The notes under the pieces were generated by a model. The model saw only the letters and a list, made by a program, of their open reading frames with translations. It did no database searches and was not told the DNA's origin. Positions 27,089 to 35,946 of a stretch of DNA of 64,000 bases are shown piece by piece (within the stretch, counting starts at the first letter, position 1; each line of letters begins with the position of its first letter). Location of the stretch: NCBI GenBank assembly GCA_007753675.1, contig CP036432.1:1214394-1278393 (forward strand), read 5' to 3'. The DNA is from Stieleria magnilauensis. Its GTDB lineage: Bacteria; Planctomycetota; Planctomycetia; Pirellulales; Pirellulaceae. The translations under genes and the position numbers were made by a program.

Positions 27089-28348
27089 ATGCTTTTCAGG
27101 TTTAAAATGCTTCGCTCTCGATCTTCGATCTGTTGTGTCGCCGTCGTCGCACTCGCGTTGAACTCTGGCGTGGTCGATGCCGACGATTGGCTCGGATTTC
27201 GCGGCGACGGTCGCTCGTTTGCGCCCGATGCGAAAACCCCTGCCGAGTTTGATGCCGAATCCGGCAAAAACATTGCGTGGAGGGTGGCGACGACGGGGCG
27301 TGGAATTGGCGGCCCACTGGTCATCGGAGATCAAGTGATCGTGACGGGGTGCGGGGGGGAAGACGAACGAGATCTGTATGTCGAATCTTATTCGGTCGCT
27401 GATGGAACGTTGCAGTGGTCACGCCCGATGCGTGCCACGGGCCGACCGTTCACGCACCCGACCAGCTCCAACGCGTCCCCCACGCCGGCGAGCGACGGCG
27501 AGCGGATCTTTGCATTGTTCAGCAGCTGCGATCTGGTCTGTTATGACTTGCAGGGGCATTTGGTGTGGTATCGGGCACTGGCAATCGACCGTCCCAAGAC
27601 GGGCAATGACATCAGCATGAGCAGTTCACCGGTTGTCGTTGGCGGCGTGGTCGTCGTGCAGCTCGAGAACCAAGGCGACTCATTTGCGGCGGGGATTGAC
27701 GCCGAGTCCGGCGAGATCTTGTGGTCCAACGCGCGAAACGCGTCGTCCAACTGGTCGTCGCCGCAGCCGGTTCAAACCGAGGACGGCATCACAGCTGTCG
27801 CGATGCACAACGGCCGGGGAGTGGAATTGGTGGATGTCAAAACCGGCGAGGTGCTCAAACGCTTTGACGTCTCCGGCGATGGAACCGCGTCGAGTACGTT
27901 TGCCTCGCCCTACATCATCGTTCCCGGGCAATCCACGACAGCGATCCGGTTGAGCGCGGCGGAGACCGTGGGTGAAGATGCCGTGGCGACGATCCAGTGG
28001 CAGAGTAACAAGCTTCGCCCGCAACGCTGCAGCCCGGTCGCATCGAACGATCGAATCTACATGGGACGCGGGAGCACCTTGATGGCCGGTTCGATCAGCG
28101 ACGGATCGATTCTCTGGCAAGCGCGGCTCGGTAAGTTGAGTAACGTTTGGGCCACGCCGGTGATGACGGCGACGGGGATTTACATCGTCGGTTCGGATGG
28201 AAAAGTGATCGTCGTGGAGGATCAGGGCGACAAGGGCGAAGTGATCGGGGAGTCGGAGCTGGGCGAGTCGGTGTTGGCCAGCCCGGCGGTCAGCGGCGAC
28301 GCACTGTACTTTCGCAGCGAACGCGGATTGATCAAAGTCGCCGGCTGA
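27089..28348 (+). CDS. PQQ-like beta-propeller protein, secreted
   Basis: 419 residues with a signal peptide (SICCVAVVALALNSGVVDA). DDWLGFRGDGRSF is the typical beginning of the planctomycete PQQ/BamB-like propeller family, followed by blades with the A-W/E-x-x-x-G pattern: NIAWRVATTGRGIGGPLVIGDQVIV, DGTLQWSRPM, SGEILWSNAR and DGSILWQARLG. No PQQ-binding residues or enzyme domain can be assigned, so it is a propeller of unknown partner, located outside the cytoplasm. ATG at 27089 or 27107. Confidence 0.9.
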   Translation: MLFRFKMLRSRSSICCVAVVALALNSGVVDADDWLGFRGDGRSFAPDAKTPAEFDAESGKNIAWRVATTGRGIGGPLVIGDQVIVTGCGGEDERDLYVESYSVADGTLQWSRPMRATGRPFTHPTSSNASPTPASDGERIFALFSSCDLVCYDLQGHLVWYRALAIDRPKTGNDISMSSSPVVVGGVVVVQLENQGDSFAAGIDAESGEILWSNARNASSNWSSPQPVQTEDGITAVAMHNGRGVELVDVKTGEVLKRFDVSGDGTASSTFASPYIIVPGQSTTAIRLSAAETVGEDAVATIQWQSNKLRPQRCSPVASNDRIYMGRGSTLMAGSISDGSILWQARLGKLSNVWATPVMTATGIYIVGSDGKVIVVEDQGDKGEVIGESELGESVLASPAVSGDALYFRSERGLIKVAG

Positions 28349-28417
28349 GCGGCAGAGATCCTGATCGCGATGGCGACGGAGAAGACGCGGACGATCGCAA
28401 GTTGGACGCCTGCGCCA

Positions 28418-29602
28418 CTAGGCGGTCATCGATTTGCGATAGTACTTACGTCCGGCTTGGTCGGGCGCGAAGGTGCGATCGAGTTCGGCGGGATTTTTTT
28501 TGAACCAGGAAGCAACCGTGCCGAGCGTGTAGGGGAACGGGCCGTGGCCGCGGTCGGCGGCACTTTCCAAGGTGGCTTTCCAACTGTTGATGATCGGCTT
28601 GATCGCTTGATAGCCGTCTCTACCGATCGGTGTGGCCGCGACGGCGCTGACTTCGCCGCAATGAATCAGGTACCAGCTGTGGCAACCGTCATAGCCGGGG
28701 ACCGCATACACAAAGCTGAACTTGCGGCGCGCGTTTGCCAACATGGTCAGTTTGCGGTGCACGTAGCGAAGCGATTTGAGCGTCTGGTACGCCCTGCCGG
28801 CGAGTTCGTATTGTCGATTGGCCGAAGCGGATTCCATTTGATCCTGGAGCGCGATCAACGGTTCATCGTTGAATCCATCCAGAAAGCTTTCCGCCGCGTT
28901 GACTTGACTGGCGTATTCGCTACGCGTGCAGGCGGCCGCACAGGGACCCAGGCAGGTGTTCAATTCCAATCGCAGGCAGCCGGGGCGATGATCGATTTGG
29001 AACAGTGAAAGCTGTTCGGCAAATTCGAACGTTTGTTGTTGGCTGCAATCGCGCAATCGAAACACTTTGTTGAGCGCGTCGACGGCGTTGGCCATTCGTT
29101 TGGCACCAAAGAACGGTCCCTGCAGTGCGATGTAGTCTTTGGGGATTTTGGGCGAAAGGAAGAACTGTGGTGCCGGGGCGCGTCCCAGGCACAGGTAGAC
29201 CGGCCGTTGACGTTTGGGGACGCCCTGGACGTTCCACCGCGGCGTGAATTGGCGAATCAGCTGTTGCTCGCGCAACAAGGCTGCAAACTCACTCGGTTGC
29301 GTCTCCCATTGAATCGCGCGGGTGTTTTCGATGATCCGTCCGCCCTTCTCTTCTTCATTGGCGGCACTGAAATAGCTGAGCAGTCGATTTCGCAGCGACT
29401 TGCTCTTGCCGACGTAGATCAGGTCCCCGGAACGATCGAGCATTCCGTAGACACCCGGCACCCTGGGGCAGGATTGGCGGATTTGGCGGTTCAGCTTTTC
29501 TTTGGTCGTGGCCCCGACGGCTTCAACCGGGCGAGCGACGCGGGGATTGAAGGGATCGATCCCGAATCCAAATTCGTCGTGATTTGGCGATAGCACGTCC
29601 AC
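28418..29602 (-). CDS. UvrC-like GIY-YIG endonuclease without the C-terminal nuclease half
   Basis: 394 residues. Residues 43-130 are a GIY-YIG domain: GVY (50-52), YVG (63-65), and the conserved Arg R71 in KSKSLRNRL. Residues 205-225 (CLRLELNTCLGPCAAAC) form the Cys motif found in UvrC, and a UVR-like helix pair follows (LQDQMESASANRQYELAGRAYQTLKSL). The RNase-H-like and helix-hairpin-helix domains that cut 5' to the lesion in UvrC are absent, so the protein resembles Cho, which makes 3' incisions together with UvrAB. A repair role is inference. Downstream of the GGDEF gene on the same strand, 211 bp apart. Confidence 0.85.
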   Translation of the reverse strand: MDVLSPNHDEFGFGIDPFNPRVARPVEAVGATTKEKLNRQIRQSCPRVPGVYGMLDRSGDLIYVGKSKSLRNRLLSYFSAANEEEKGGRIIENTRAIQWETQPSEFAALLREQQLIRQFTPRWNVQGVPKRQRPVYLCLGRAPAPQFFLSPKIPKDYIALQGPFFGAKRMANAVDALNKVFRLRDCSQQQTFEFAEQLSLFQIDHRPGCLRLELNTCLGPCAAACTRSEYASQVNAAESFLDGFNDEPLIALQDQMESASANRQYELAGRAYQTLKSLRYVHRKLTMLANARRKFSFVYAVPGYDGCHSWYLIHCGEVSAVAATPIGRDGYQAIKPIINSWKATLESAADRGHGPFPYTLGTVASWFKKNPAELDRTFAPDQAGRKYYRKSMTA

Positions 29603-29813
29603 TTCGAACCCTTCCCTGAGATTTCTTCACCCGCGATCAATCGGAGCATTATGACCGATAATGGGGCGGATTGAAAATCGCAGTTTCCGGCAGGGCGTTT
29701 GGGGTGGGTTGCTGGCAAAGATTGGGCGGGGGGGACCGGTTGCTGACGCGTCCCGATAGGCGGTATTTCGGCACGTGGCGTGAGCTAGTGGCGGGTGTGG
29801 ATGGCTGACGGGG

Positions 29814-32339
29814 CTATCCCACCGGGGTCTCGTTTTCGTGCTGGTGCTCGATGAGTTCCGATTGGGTGGTGCGGCACAGCTCAAGCAATTCGTTGGTGTC
29901 GCGCAGCAGGTCGAGCCAGGAGATTTCTTGTTCGCTGGCTCGCTGGCGGATGCGATCAGCGGCTTTCGCGATCGATTCGATGTCACAGCGACGGGCGTAC
30001 ATTCCCAAACGTTCCGCCAGCGTTTGCATCCCCTCGGTGTCTTGGCTGTCGATGGCCGCGGCGAGGCGTTCGACTTGAAATCCGATTTGGATTGCGGCTT
30101 CGCTGTTGACCGTCGCATCGGGCTCGGGTTTGCTGGTGATGACGCTGGCGAAGTGCTCGACCAATTCGGGATCGAACTGAGACCCGGCGTAGCGTCGCAG
30201 TTCCTCGATGGCAACTTGATGCGAGCAACCGTCGCGGTAGACGCGGTCGGAAATCATCGAGTCATAGCTGTCACAGATCGACAGAATGCGAGCCCCGATC
30301 GGGATTTCCACGCCGACCGGCAGATTTCGGAAGCGACCGGAGCCGTCAAAATGCGCTTGTCGAAACTGGACGGTTTCGGTCAGCTCTTGGCACTCGAACG
30401 CGGTTTCGATCAGTTCAACGCCGATGCGATCATGCCAGGCGATCAATTCCATTTCGTCGGGGCTGAGTTTTCCGCGTTTGAGCAAGATTTCATCGGAGAC
30501 ACCGACTTTGCCGATGTCGTGAAGCAACGCGGCGATCTCCAGAACGTATTGGCTGGCCGAGTCCATGTACTGTTTGGAGACGCGGGAACAGAGGTCCGCC
30601 ACACGGCGGCTGTGTTCTGCGGTGGCGGCGTCGCGGTAGGAAAGCGATGCGATCAGTGCGGTGACCGCCTGGTAGGGGATTTCGGCGCGCTCCCGCGATT
30701 CGGTTTCTTCGCCATCCATTTGCGACAGTTCCGGGCTGTAGGGAATCACGCAGTTGCGTCCGCCCCGTTTGGCCGCGTACAGGCAAACATCGGCTTGATT
30801 GATCAGTTCCTGGGGATCGGACGCGTTGAAGCGTGTTTCCGACACGCCGACGCTGGCGGTCAAGCGAAGTTGAGCGGGTTCCTTGAAGGTGATTTGCTCG
30901 ATCGACGCCCTGGTTTGTTCGGCCAAGTCGAGTGCATCCTCAAAATCAATGCCCGGCAACAGGACACAGAATTCTTCACCACCGTAGCGGCAAACCAGCC
31001 CGTGGTCGCCGTGGGTTTCTCGGAGCACCCGAGACACTTCGCGCAAGACGTCATCGCCGACACCGTGCCCGTAGGTATCATTGACGCGTTTGAAGTGGTC
31101 GTTGTCGAACATGATGCACGAAAGCGGCTTCTGTTCCGCGGCAGCCATCTTCCACAAGTGGCCGAACCGTTCGAAAAAGGCGCGACGGTTCAGGCAGCCG
31201 GTCAGTGCATCGGTGGTCGCCAGGATTTCCAGTTCCCGGTTTTTCTCTTCGATCTCATCGCGACTTTCACGCAGCATCGTCAGCATCGCTTCGAGCTGTT
31301 TGCGATGTTCTTCGATGTGGGTCACGTCACGGAAGGTCGCCAAGGCCCCTCGTCGAGCGTTTCCGCCACCGATCGGAGCTGCATTGACCGAGAAAATGCG
31401 TTCGGCGCCGTCGTCGACTTTTAGATGCAGAATCTGTTCGGTGATTGTGGCGGACTCATCGATCGCGGTCATCCAAGGGAAATCGTTCTTGGATTGGTCG
31501 TGCTCAAACGTCCAAGGCAACTCGTTGGCACGCGATTCCACCAACAACTCGGTCGGCACGTCGACGGTTTCGGCGAACGCGCGGTTGGCCAGCACGATCT
31601 TGGCTTTTTCGTCCAGGACCAACAGGCCTTCGGCGAGCGTGTCGAGGGCTTGGCGAACACGTTCGGGCACGACTTGGGTGGTGCTGAACACCCTCATCAC
31701 TTTGCCCACGAACAGCGTGTAACCGAACACGCCGGTGATGCAGTAAAACGCCAACAAACGCATCAGAGGGTGTTCGGCGATCGCGCCGAAGGTCGATTGG
31801 TCGGGGGCTCGAAAGCAAAACTCGACCTCGCCCCACTCGCGTCGGTTCAGAGTGATCGGAACGGTGATCGCATCGATTCCCCGGCTGTCGCTGGCCACCT
31901 GGCGCCATAGATCGTCGTGGTGGCCGGCATTGACCTTCAAGTCCCCGTGCTTGCTGCGAACCCCAATGGAAAGCAGGTCGGCGTCGCGATCGACGAGGGT
32001 TTCGGCCGTCGCACGCAGGTCCACCCACTGTTGTTTTCGAACGTGGGCAGCCGCGTTGACCGCGACGGCTTCGCTGAGTCGCCGCCGTGACGCACTTTCA
32101 ATCTTCGTCACATCAGGCATTAGCCCGAACCAGTGACTAGCCAAAATCAGGCTAGCACCGAGGCAGACCAACGCAATTGCGAGGCGAATCGATTGGAGAT
32201 AGACCCTACCCAAGATGCAGCTTTCAGCGAAAACGAGATGATGTGGTCGGCTTGGGGTGTCGTCACCCCGGTAGTGAGCCAAGTTTTGCTTGCGCCTATG
32301 GGCATGGGGGCGCGGAATCGCCAGCAAGTCATACGGCAC
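29814..32339 (-). CDS. Membrane sensor with PAS, GGDEF and HD-GYP-like domains
   Basis: 841 residues from a weak GTG start; TTG at 32213 before the first membrane segment (SIRLAIALVCLGASLILAS) is also possible. A periplasmic region (about 75-185) lies between this and a second membrane segment (195-215). PAS-like residues 230-345, then GGDEF with TDALTGCLNRRAFFERF and the active-site GGEEF (453-457), so probably an active diguanylate cyclase. From 555 an HD domain follows with HD607-608 in LLHDIGKVGVSDE; the HD-GYP motif is altered (HFDGSGRF instead of HxxxDGxGYP), so phosphodiesterase activity is doubtful. The C-terminal 100 residues are a helical, Hpt-like bundle without the phospho-accepting His. 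Divergent from the TolC operon. Confidence 0.88.
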   Translation of the reverse strand: MPYDLLAIPRPHAHRRKQNLAHYRGDDTPSRPHHLVFAESCILGRVYLQSIRLAIALVCLGASLILASHWFGLMPDVTKIESASRRRLSEAVAVNAAAHVRKQQWVDLRATAETLVDRDADLLSIGVRSKHGDLKVNAGHHDDLWRQVASDSRGIDAITVPITLNRREWGEVEFCFRAPDQSTFGAIAEHPLMRLLAFYCITGVFGYTLFVGKVMRVFSTTQVVPERVRQALDTLAEGLLVLDEKAKIVLANRAFAETVDVPTELLVESRANELPWTFEHDQSKNDFPWMTAIDESATITEQILHLKVDDGAERIFSVNAAPIGGGNARRGALATFRDVTHIEEHRKQLEAMLTMLRESRDEIEEKNRELEILATTDALTGCLNRRAFFERFGHLWKMAAAEQKPLSCIMFDNDHFKRVNDTYGHGVGDDVLREVSRVLRETHGDHGLVCRYGGEEFCVLLPGIDFEDALDLAEQTRASIEQITFKEPAQLRLTASVGVSETRFNASDPQELINQADVCLYAAKRGGRNCVIPYSPELSQMDGEETESRERAEIPYQAVTALIASLSYRDAATAEHSRRVADLCSRVSKQYMDSASQYVLEIAALLHDIGKVGVSDEILLKRGKLSPDEMELIAWHDRIGVELIETAFECQELTETVQFRQAHFDGSGRFRNLPVGVEIPIGARILSICDSYDSMISDRVYRDGCSHQVAIEELRRYAGSQFDPELVEHFASVITSKPEPDATVNSEAAIQIGFQVERLAAAIDSQDTEGMQTLAERLGMYARRCDIESIAKAADRIRQRASEQEISWLDLLRDTNELLELCRTTQSELIEHQHENETPVG

Positions 32340-32656
32340 ACGAAAAGAAAACGGGATCGCGCCGCGATGGGAGGTTGTACCGATCGTGACGGCCGGCGAG
32401 CGTCTGACGCCGCCACGGATGGCGCTGGGCGTCTAGTTCTCAGGGGCGGGGCGAGTGTGCCTTCCCGGCGAGCTCCGATGCTGGCAATTGGCAAACCTTG
32501 ACGGCTGTGACGATTGTCCTCCGCGGGGCTGCCGTGAACACGCCAATTCAGCGTGGCGGATCGATCCGATTGATCGTTGCGACCGATCCCTGAGGTTGCG
32601 TACCCCTGCAAACCGCAGGGGAATGCGTTTTCGTGAAGGACTGACTCGAGAATTTG
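32340..32656. other. Divergent intergenic region, 317 bp
   Basis: Separates the GGDEF gene and the TolC-type operon and must hold promoters for both. It has a perfect 7-bp hairpin (32603-32621, entered separately) and GATCGATCCGATTGATC around 32560-32576. No confident -35/-10. Confidence 0.45.
32603..32621 (+). promoter_or_regulatory. Hairpin in the leader of the export operon
   Basis: CCCCTGC-aaacc... pairs with GCAGGGG: a perfect 7-bp stem with a 5-base loop, 36 bases before the first gene's ATG and just before GAAGGA (32635-32640). It is followed by AATGCGTTTTCG rather than a U-run, so it is more likely a leader structure than a terminator. Confidence 0.35.
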
Positions 32657-34831
32657 ATGCCACGGATGGGATTCGATCTGCATAAGCTCTTCGCGCTTGT
32701 CATGGTGTTCGCCATGACGATGGTGCAAGGTGTGTATGCCGAACGCCCCACGGGCAGCCAAGCAGTGGGGATTCCGCAGGCGAATGCGTCTTCGACGGCC
32801 CCTTCCATGCCCGCGGTGGGGAGCTTGCCGAAACGGTTGCCCCCCGCACCAATGCCGCGTCTGCCTGATCCGACGCTCGCCGGGGAAGCGGCGCCGATGC
32901 AGTGGTGGACCGATCGGGTCAGCCAACAAGTGCTCGATCGTGATCGCTGGGTTCGCTTTGACCTTGAAACCATCCTGCTGGATACCCTCGCCCACAGCCC
33001 CCGCATCTTGAGCGTTGGGTATGAAGCGAGTTCTACGTTCCAACGGATTGTTCAGCAGGACGCCGAATTCGACTCGACGATCCTGTTGAGTGGCAACCTC
33101 GGGGCGACCAATGACCCCGTGGGGAATACCCTCACGACCGGTGGGGCAGACCGATTGCGTGAAAAGTCGCTGAACTTCAGCGGCGGCGTGCGAAAGAAAA
33201 CGCGGACCGGGACCGAGTTGGAATGGAACCAGGAAATCGGTTTCTTGGATAGCAACAGCTCCTTCTTTGTGCCGCGAGACCAGGGGAACGCCCGGCTGAG
33301 TCTCAGTTTGACCAAGCCGCTGTTGTCACGCGGCGGGCGCTATTACAACGAGCGTTTGGTCACTCAGGCTCGGATCGAAAGCCGTGTCGCGTGGCAAGAC
33401 ATGCGTGGTGCGGTCGAGCAACGCATCGCCGATGTCATCGCCGCTTATTGGAAATTGTACGAGGCACGCGCCCAGCTGACCCAGCAGCGTGAATTACTCG
33501 CCCGCAGCCGCAACATTGAACGGTTGTTGGTCAGCCGCAAAGATTTCGACGCCGCCTTGATCGAGATCACCAAGGCCAAGCAGCGGGTGGCGCGTCGCGC
33601 CGACCAGGTCATCGACCTGGAAGCCGATCTGAAGAAGCAACAGGCACGGCTGGCCGCCCTGGTGGGCAGTGAAGCGATAATCGGAGCGGACAGCGATTTG
33701 GAGCTGATTCCGATGGCAGGTCCGTTGATCGACGGAGTGCGGTGGAATCTGCGTGATGCCGTCGCACAGGCCCTGCAAAACCGTCCCGAGGTTCGCGCCG
33801 CGACATATGACGTTGAACTCTCCGCGTTGGAATTGCGGGTCGCCCGGGCAGAGCTGGAACCGCAGCTCAACTGGGTCTTTAACGGATACCTGTCCCAGCT
33901 CAACGGCGCCAGCAAGGTCGCCAGATCGTTCGGCGAACAGTTTGACAATGCCCCCGGCATCTCGACGGGACTGGAGTTCGAGCTTCCCCGGGGGCGACGG
34001 GCGTTTCGGGCTCAGCACCGTGAAGCCCTGTTGAGGGCGCGGGAGCGATCCCAGCGGTTGCGCGAAGTGATCCAGCAAACCCAGTTCGACGTCGAAACCG
34101 CACTGATTGATCTGGAACGTTTTGAAAAACAACTGATCAGCAAACGCAACGTGTTGTCGACCGCGGTGACCGAAGAAAACATCTTGACGGTCCAGTGGCG
34201 GATCATCGGTGGCGATGACTCTCGCGTCGGCATCAAGCTGGAGAACCTGCTCGACGCACAGCAACGTCGGACCGATGCGGAAAAGGATTTGGTGAAGGTG
34301 GAATCGGCGTACATGATCGCGCTGGTTCAACTGCAACGCGCGATGGGAACGCTGTTGATCAACGAGGGAGTTCGCCCCGTGCAATCGGAATGTTCCGGTG
34401 AGATCAACTTTTTGCACGACGACTATCAAGCCACGGTGATTGCGCCGTCCGTCGAAGCCGGCGATGAAACTCAGGCGGAGCCGGAATCACCCCAATCGAG
34501 TCCGCTTGATCTGTCTGGGTTGAACGGATCGCAGCGTGCCGCATCCAGTCTCGAGCTGACCCCGACGCGGATCCCTTTCACACAGGCTGCCGCGGCGCCG
34601 AGCCCGTCGACGAGCCCGTCGGCGGCCGCGGTGACCGAGAGCCCGAGCCGCGACGATCGCGAATCGGCCGAACCCGGACCGCGGAACGTCGCGGTGCCGC
34701 GACGCATCGGTCGACCGACAGCGACTCCGGCGTCCACGCCAACCCAGCAGCCACCGCAACTACCTCAACCGCAATTACAACCAATGCCACGCGCCGATTG
34801 GCGAACACCATCGGCGGGTTGGACGCAATAG
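32657..34831 (+). CDS. TolC family outer-membrane protein with long Pro-rich tail
   Basis: 724 residues from ATG 32657 (a TTG is one codon earlier). Signal peptide MGFDLHKLFALVMVFAMTMVQGVYA. About residues 100-590 are the TolC fold: paired long helices with heptad patterns (LTQQRELLARSRNIERLLVSRKDFDAAL; VIDLEADLKKQQARLAALVG; QQTQFDVETALIDLERFEKQL) and beta segments (LNFSGGVRKKTRTGTELEW). It forms the outer-membrane channel of a tripartite system. Typical TolC proteins end here, but this one adds some 130 Pro/Ser/Ala-rich, probably disordered residues. First gene of a four- or five-gene operon; adaptor 1 starts 74 bases downstream. Confidence 0.88.
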   Translation: MPRMGFDLHKLFALVMVFAMTMVQGVYAERPTGSQAVGIPQANASSTAPSMPAVGSLPKRLPPAPMPRLPDPTLAGEAAPMQWWTDRVSQQVLDRDRWVRFDLETILLDTLAHSPRILSVGYEASSTFQRIVQQDAEFDSTILLSGNLGATNDPVGNTLTTGGADRLREKSLNFSGGVRKKTRTGTELEWNQEIGFLDSNSSFFVPRDQGNARLSLSLTKPLLSRGGRYYNERLVTQARIESRVAWQDMRGAVEQRIADVIAAYWKLYEARAQLTQQRELLARSRNIERLLVSRKDFDAALIEITKAKQRVARRADQVIDLEADLKKQQARLAALVGSEAIIGADSDLELIPMAGPLIDGVRWNLRDAVAQALQNRPEVRAATYDVELSALELRVARAELEPQLNWVFNGYLSQLNGASKVARSFGEQFDNAPGISTGLEFELPRGRRAFRAQHREALLRARERSQRLREVIQQTQFDVETALIDLERFEKQLISKRNVLSTAVTEENILTVQWRIIGGDDSRVGIKLENLLDAQQRRTDAEKDLVKVESAYMIALVQLQRAMGTLLINEGVRPVQSECSGEINFLHDDYQATVIAPSVEAGDETQAEPESPQSSPLDLSGLNGSQRAASSLELTPTRIPFTQAAAAPSPSTSPSAAAVTESPSRDDRESAEPGPRNVAVPRRIGRPTATPASTPTQQPPQLPQPQLQPMPRADWRTPSAGWTQ

Positions 34832-34905
34832 CGACGACCGCGTCACCCACACGGCGCCCCGGGCGTATCAATACCGTCAACCTTTCAAAGACACCACCGA
34901 ATCGC

Positions 34906-35946
34906 ATGACCGTCATGAAGTTCACACAAAACCATTCAAAACGAAAGCGATCGAAGCGGCTCCCGATCACGGCGACGGTTGTGTGCTCGTTGCTCAGTTG
35001 CGGGCTGGTGATTGTCTCCGCGACCGTGATCGCTCAGGACAACGCCGGTTATTCACAAACCTCTCGTTCCTCGCAAGGTTTCCGGGGCGGTTCGGTCACG
35101 ATCGATTACGAAGGTTTCACCATTCCCAAGTTTGACATTCTTGTCGCCGCGACGGAGATCGGGCGTTTGGAAGAGGTGAATGTCAAAATTGGAGATCGCG
35201 TTACCAAGGGGCAGATCGTTGCCAAATTGGAAGACGGATTGCAAGTCGAAGCGGTGGCGACGGCTCGCTGGCGGGCTCAGATGCATGGTGAAACCGACGC
35301 CGCCAAGGCCGAAACGGCGCTGATGAAACTGCGGTTCGAGCAACTGCAATCGTTGGCCGATCAAGACATTGCCCGCCCCGACGAATTGAAACGAGCCTAC
35401 GCAGACTGGGAGATTGCGAAATCCCGAGAACTAAACGCGGTGGAACAAGACCAGCTTCGAAAACTGGAACTGTCACGCTACGAACTGCAATTGCGGCGAC
35501 GGAAGGTGCTCGCGCCGATGGATGGAGTGGTCGCCGAACTTTTTCATGCCCCCGGCGAGTACATCACGCCGGCAGACCCGGCCGTGATTCGGCTGGTCGT
35601 GCTCGATCAAATCTACGGGGTGTTCAACGTCCCGGTCGAAGAAATCGGCATGATTCAACAGGGCGATCAAGTTCAGGTGTTCATGGTCAGCGCGTCCAAA
35701 AGCGTGCGTGGGGAAGTCGCGTCGATGGCACCCGACATTGACGGGGAAAGCGGCACGATCATGGTCAAGGTGTTGTTGGACAACCAGACCGGTGAGCTCC
35801 GCGCCGGCGACCGATGCCGGATGAGACCTGCACGGAACCAGACGGCGCAGCAGAAGCGGATCCAATTGCCGGTGACGCGGCGTATCGGTGCAAACGTCCC
35901 CTCCGATGTTCCCACCAGCCCGTATGGAGTGTCGCGAACCCGATGA
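34906..35946 (+). CDS. HlyD/RND-type periplasmic adaptor 1
   Basis: 346 residues from the ATG at 34906 (an ATG at 34918 is also possible; the upstream part of the frame overlaps the TolC gene). A hydrophobic leader (VVCSLLSCGLVIVSATVIA) is followed by a lipoyl/barrel-sandwich half (EIGRLEEVNVKIGDRVTKGQIVAKLEDG), an alpha-helical hairpin with coiled-coil (about 115-175), the second half (RKVLAPMDGVVAELFHAPGEYI) and a beta-barrel domain (IYGVFNVPVEEIGMIQQGDQV). This is the full order of a membrane-fusion protein that bridges an inner-membrane partner to TolC. Its TGA overlaps the start of adaptor 2 by ATGA. Confidence 0.9.
   Translation: MTVMKFTQNHSKRKRSKRLPITATVVCSLLSCGLVIVSATVIAQDNAGYSQTSRSSQGFRGGSVTIDYEGFTIPKFDILVAATEIGRLEEVNVKIGDRVTKGQIVAKLEDGLQVEAVATARWRAQMHGETDAAKAETALMKLRFEQLQSLADQDIARPDELKRAYADWEIAKSRELNAVEQDQLRKLELSRYELQLRRRKVLAPMDGVVAELFHAPGEYITPADPAVIRLVVLDQIYGVFNVPVEEIGMIQQGDQVQVFMVSASKSVRGEVASMAPDIDGESGTIMVKVLLDNQTGELRAGDRCRMRPARNQTAQQKRIQLPVTRRIGANVPSDVPTSPYGVSRTR

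Noticed and set aside
26614..27334. Minus-strand ORFs of 209-236 codons
   Set aside because: They run antisense to the start of the PQQ-propeller gene and through repeat DNA; no signal, domain or ribosome-binding site.
29838..31424. 528-codon plus-strand ORF antisense to the GGDEF gene
   Set aside because: Long only because of GC-rich codon bias; the minus strand encodes clear GGDEF and HD motifs.
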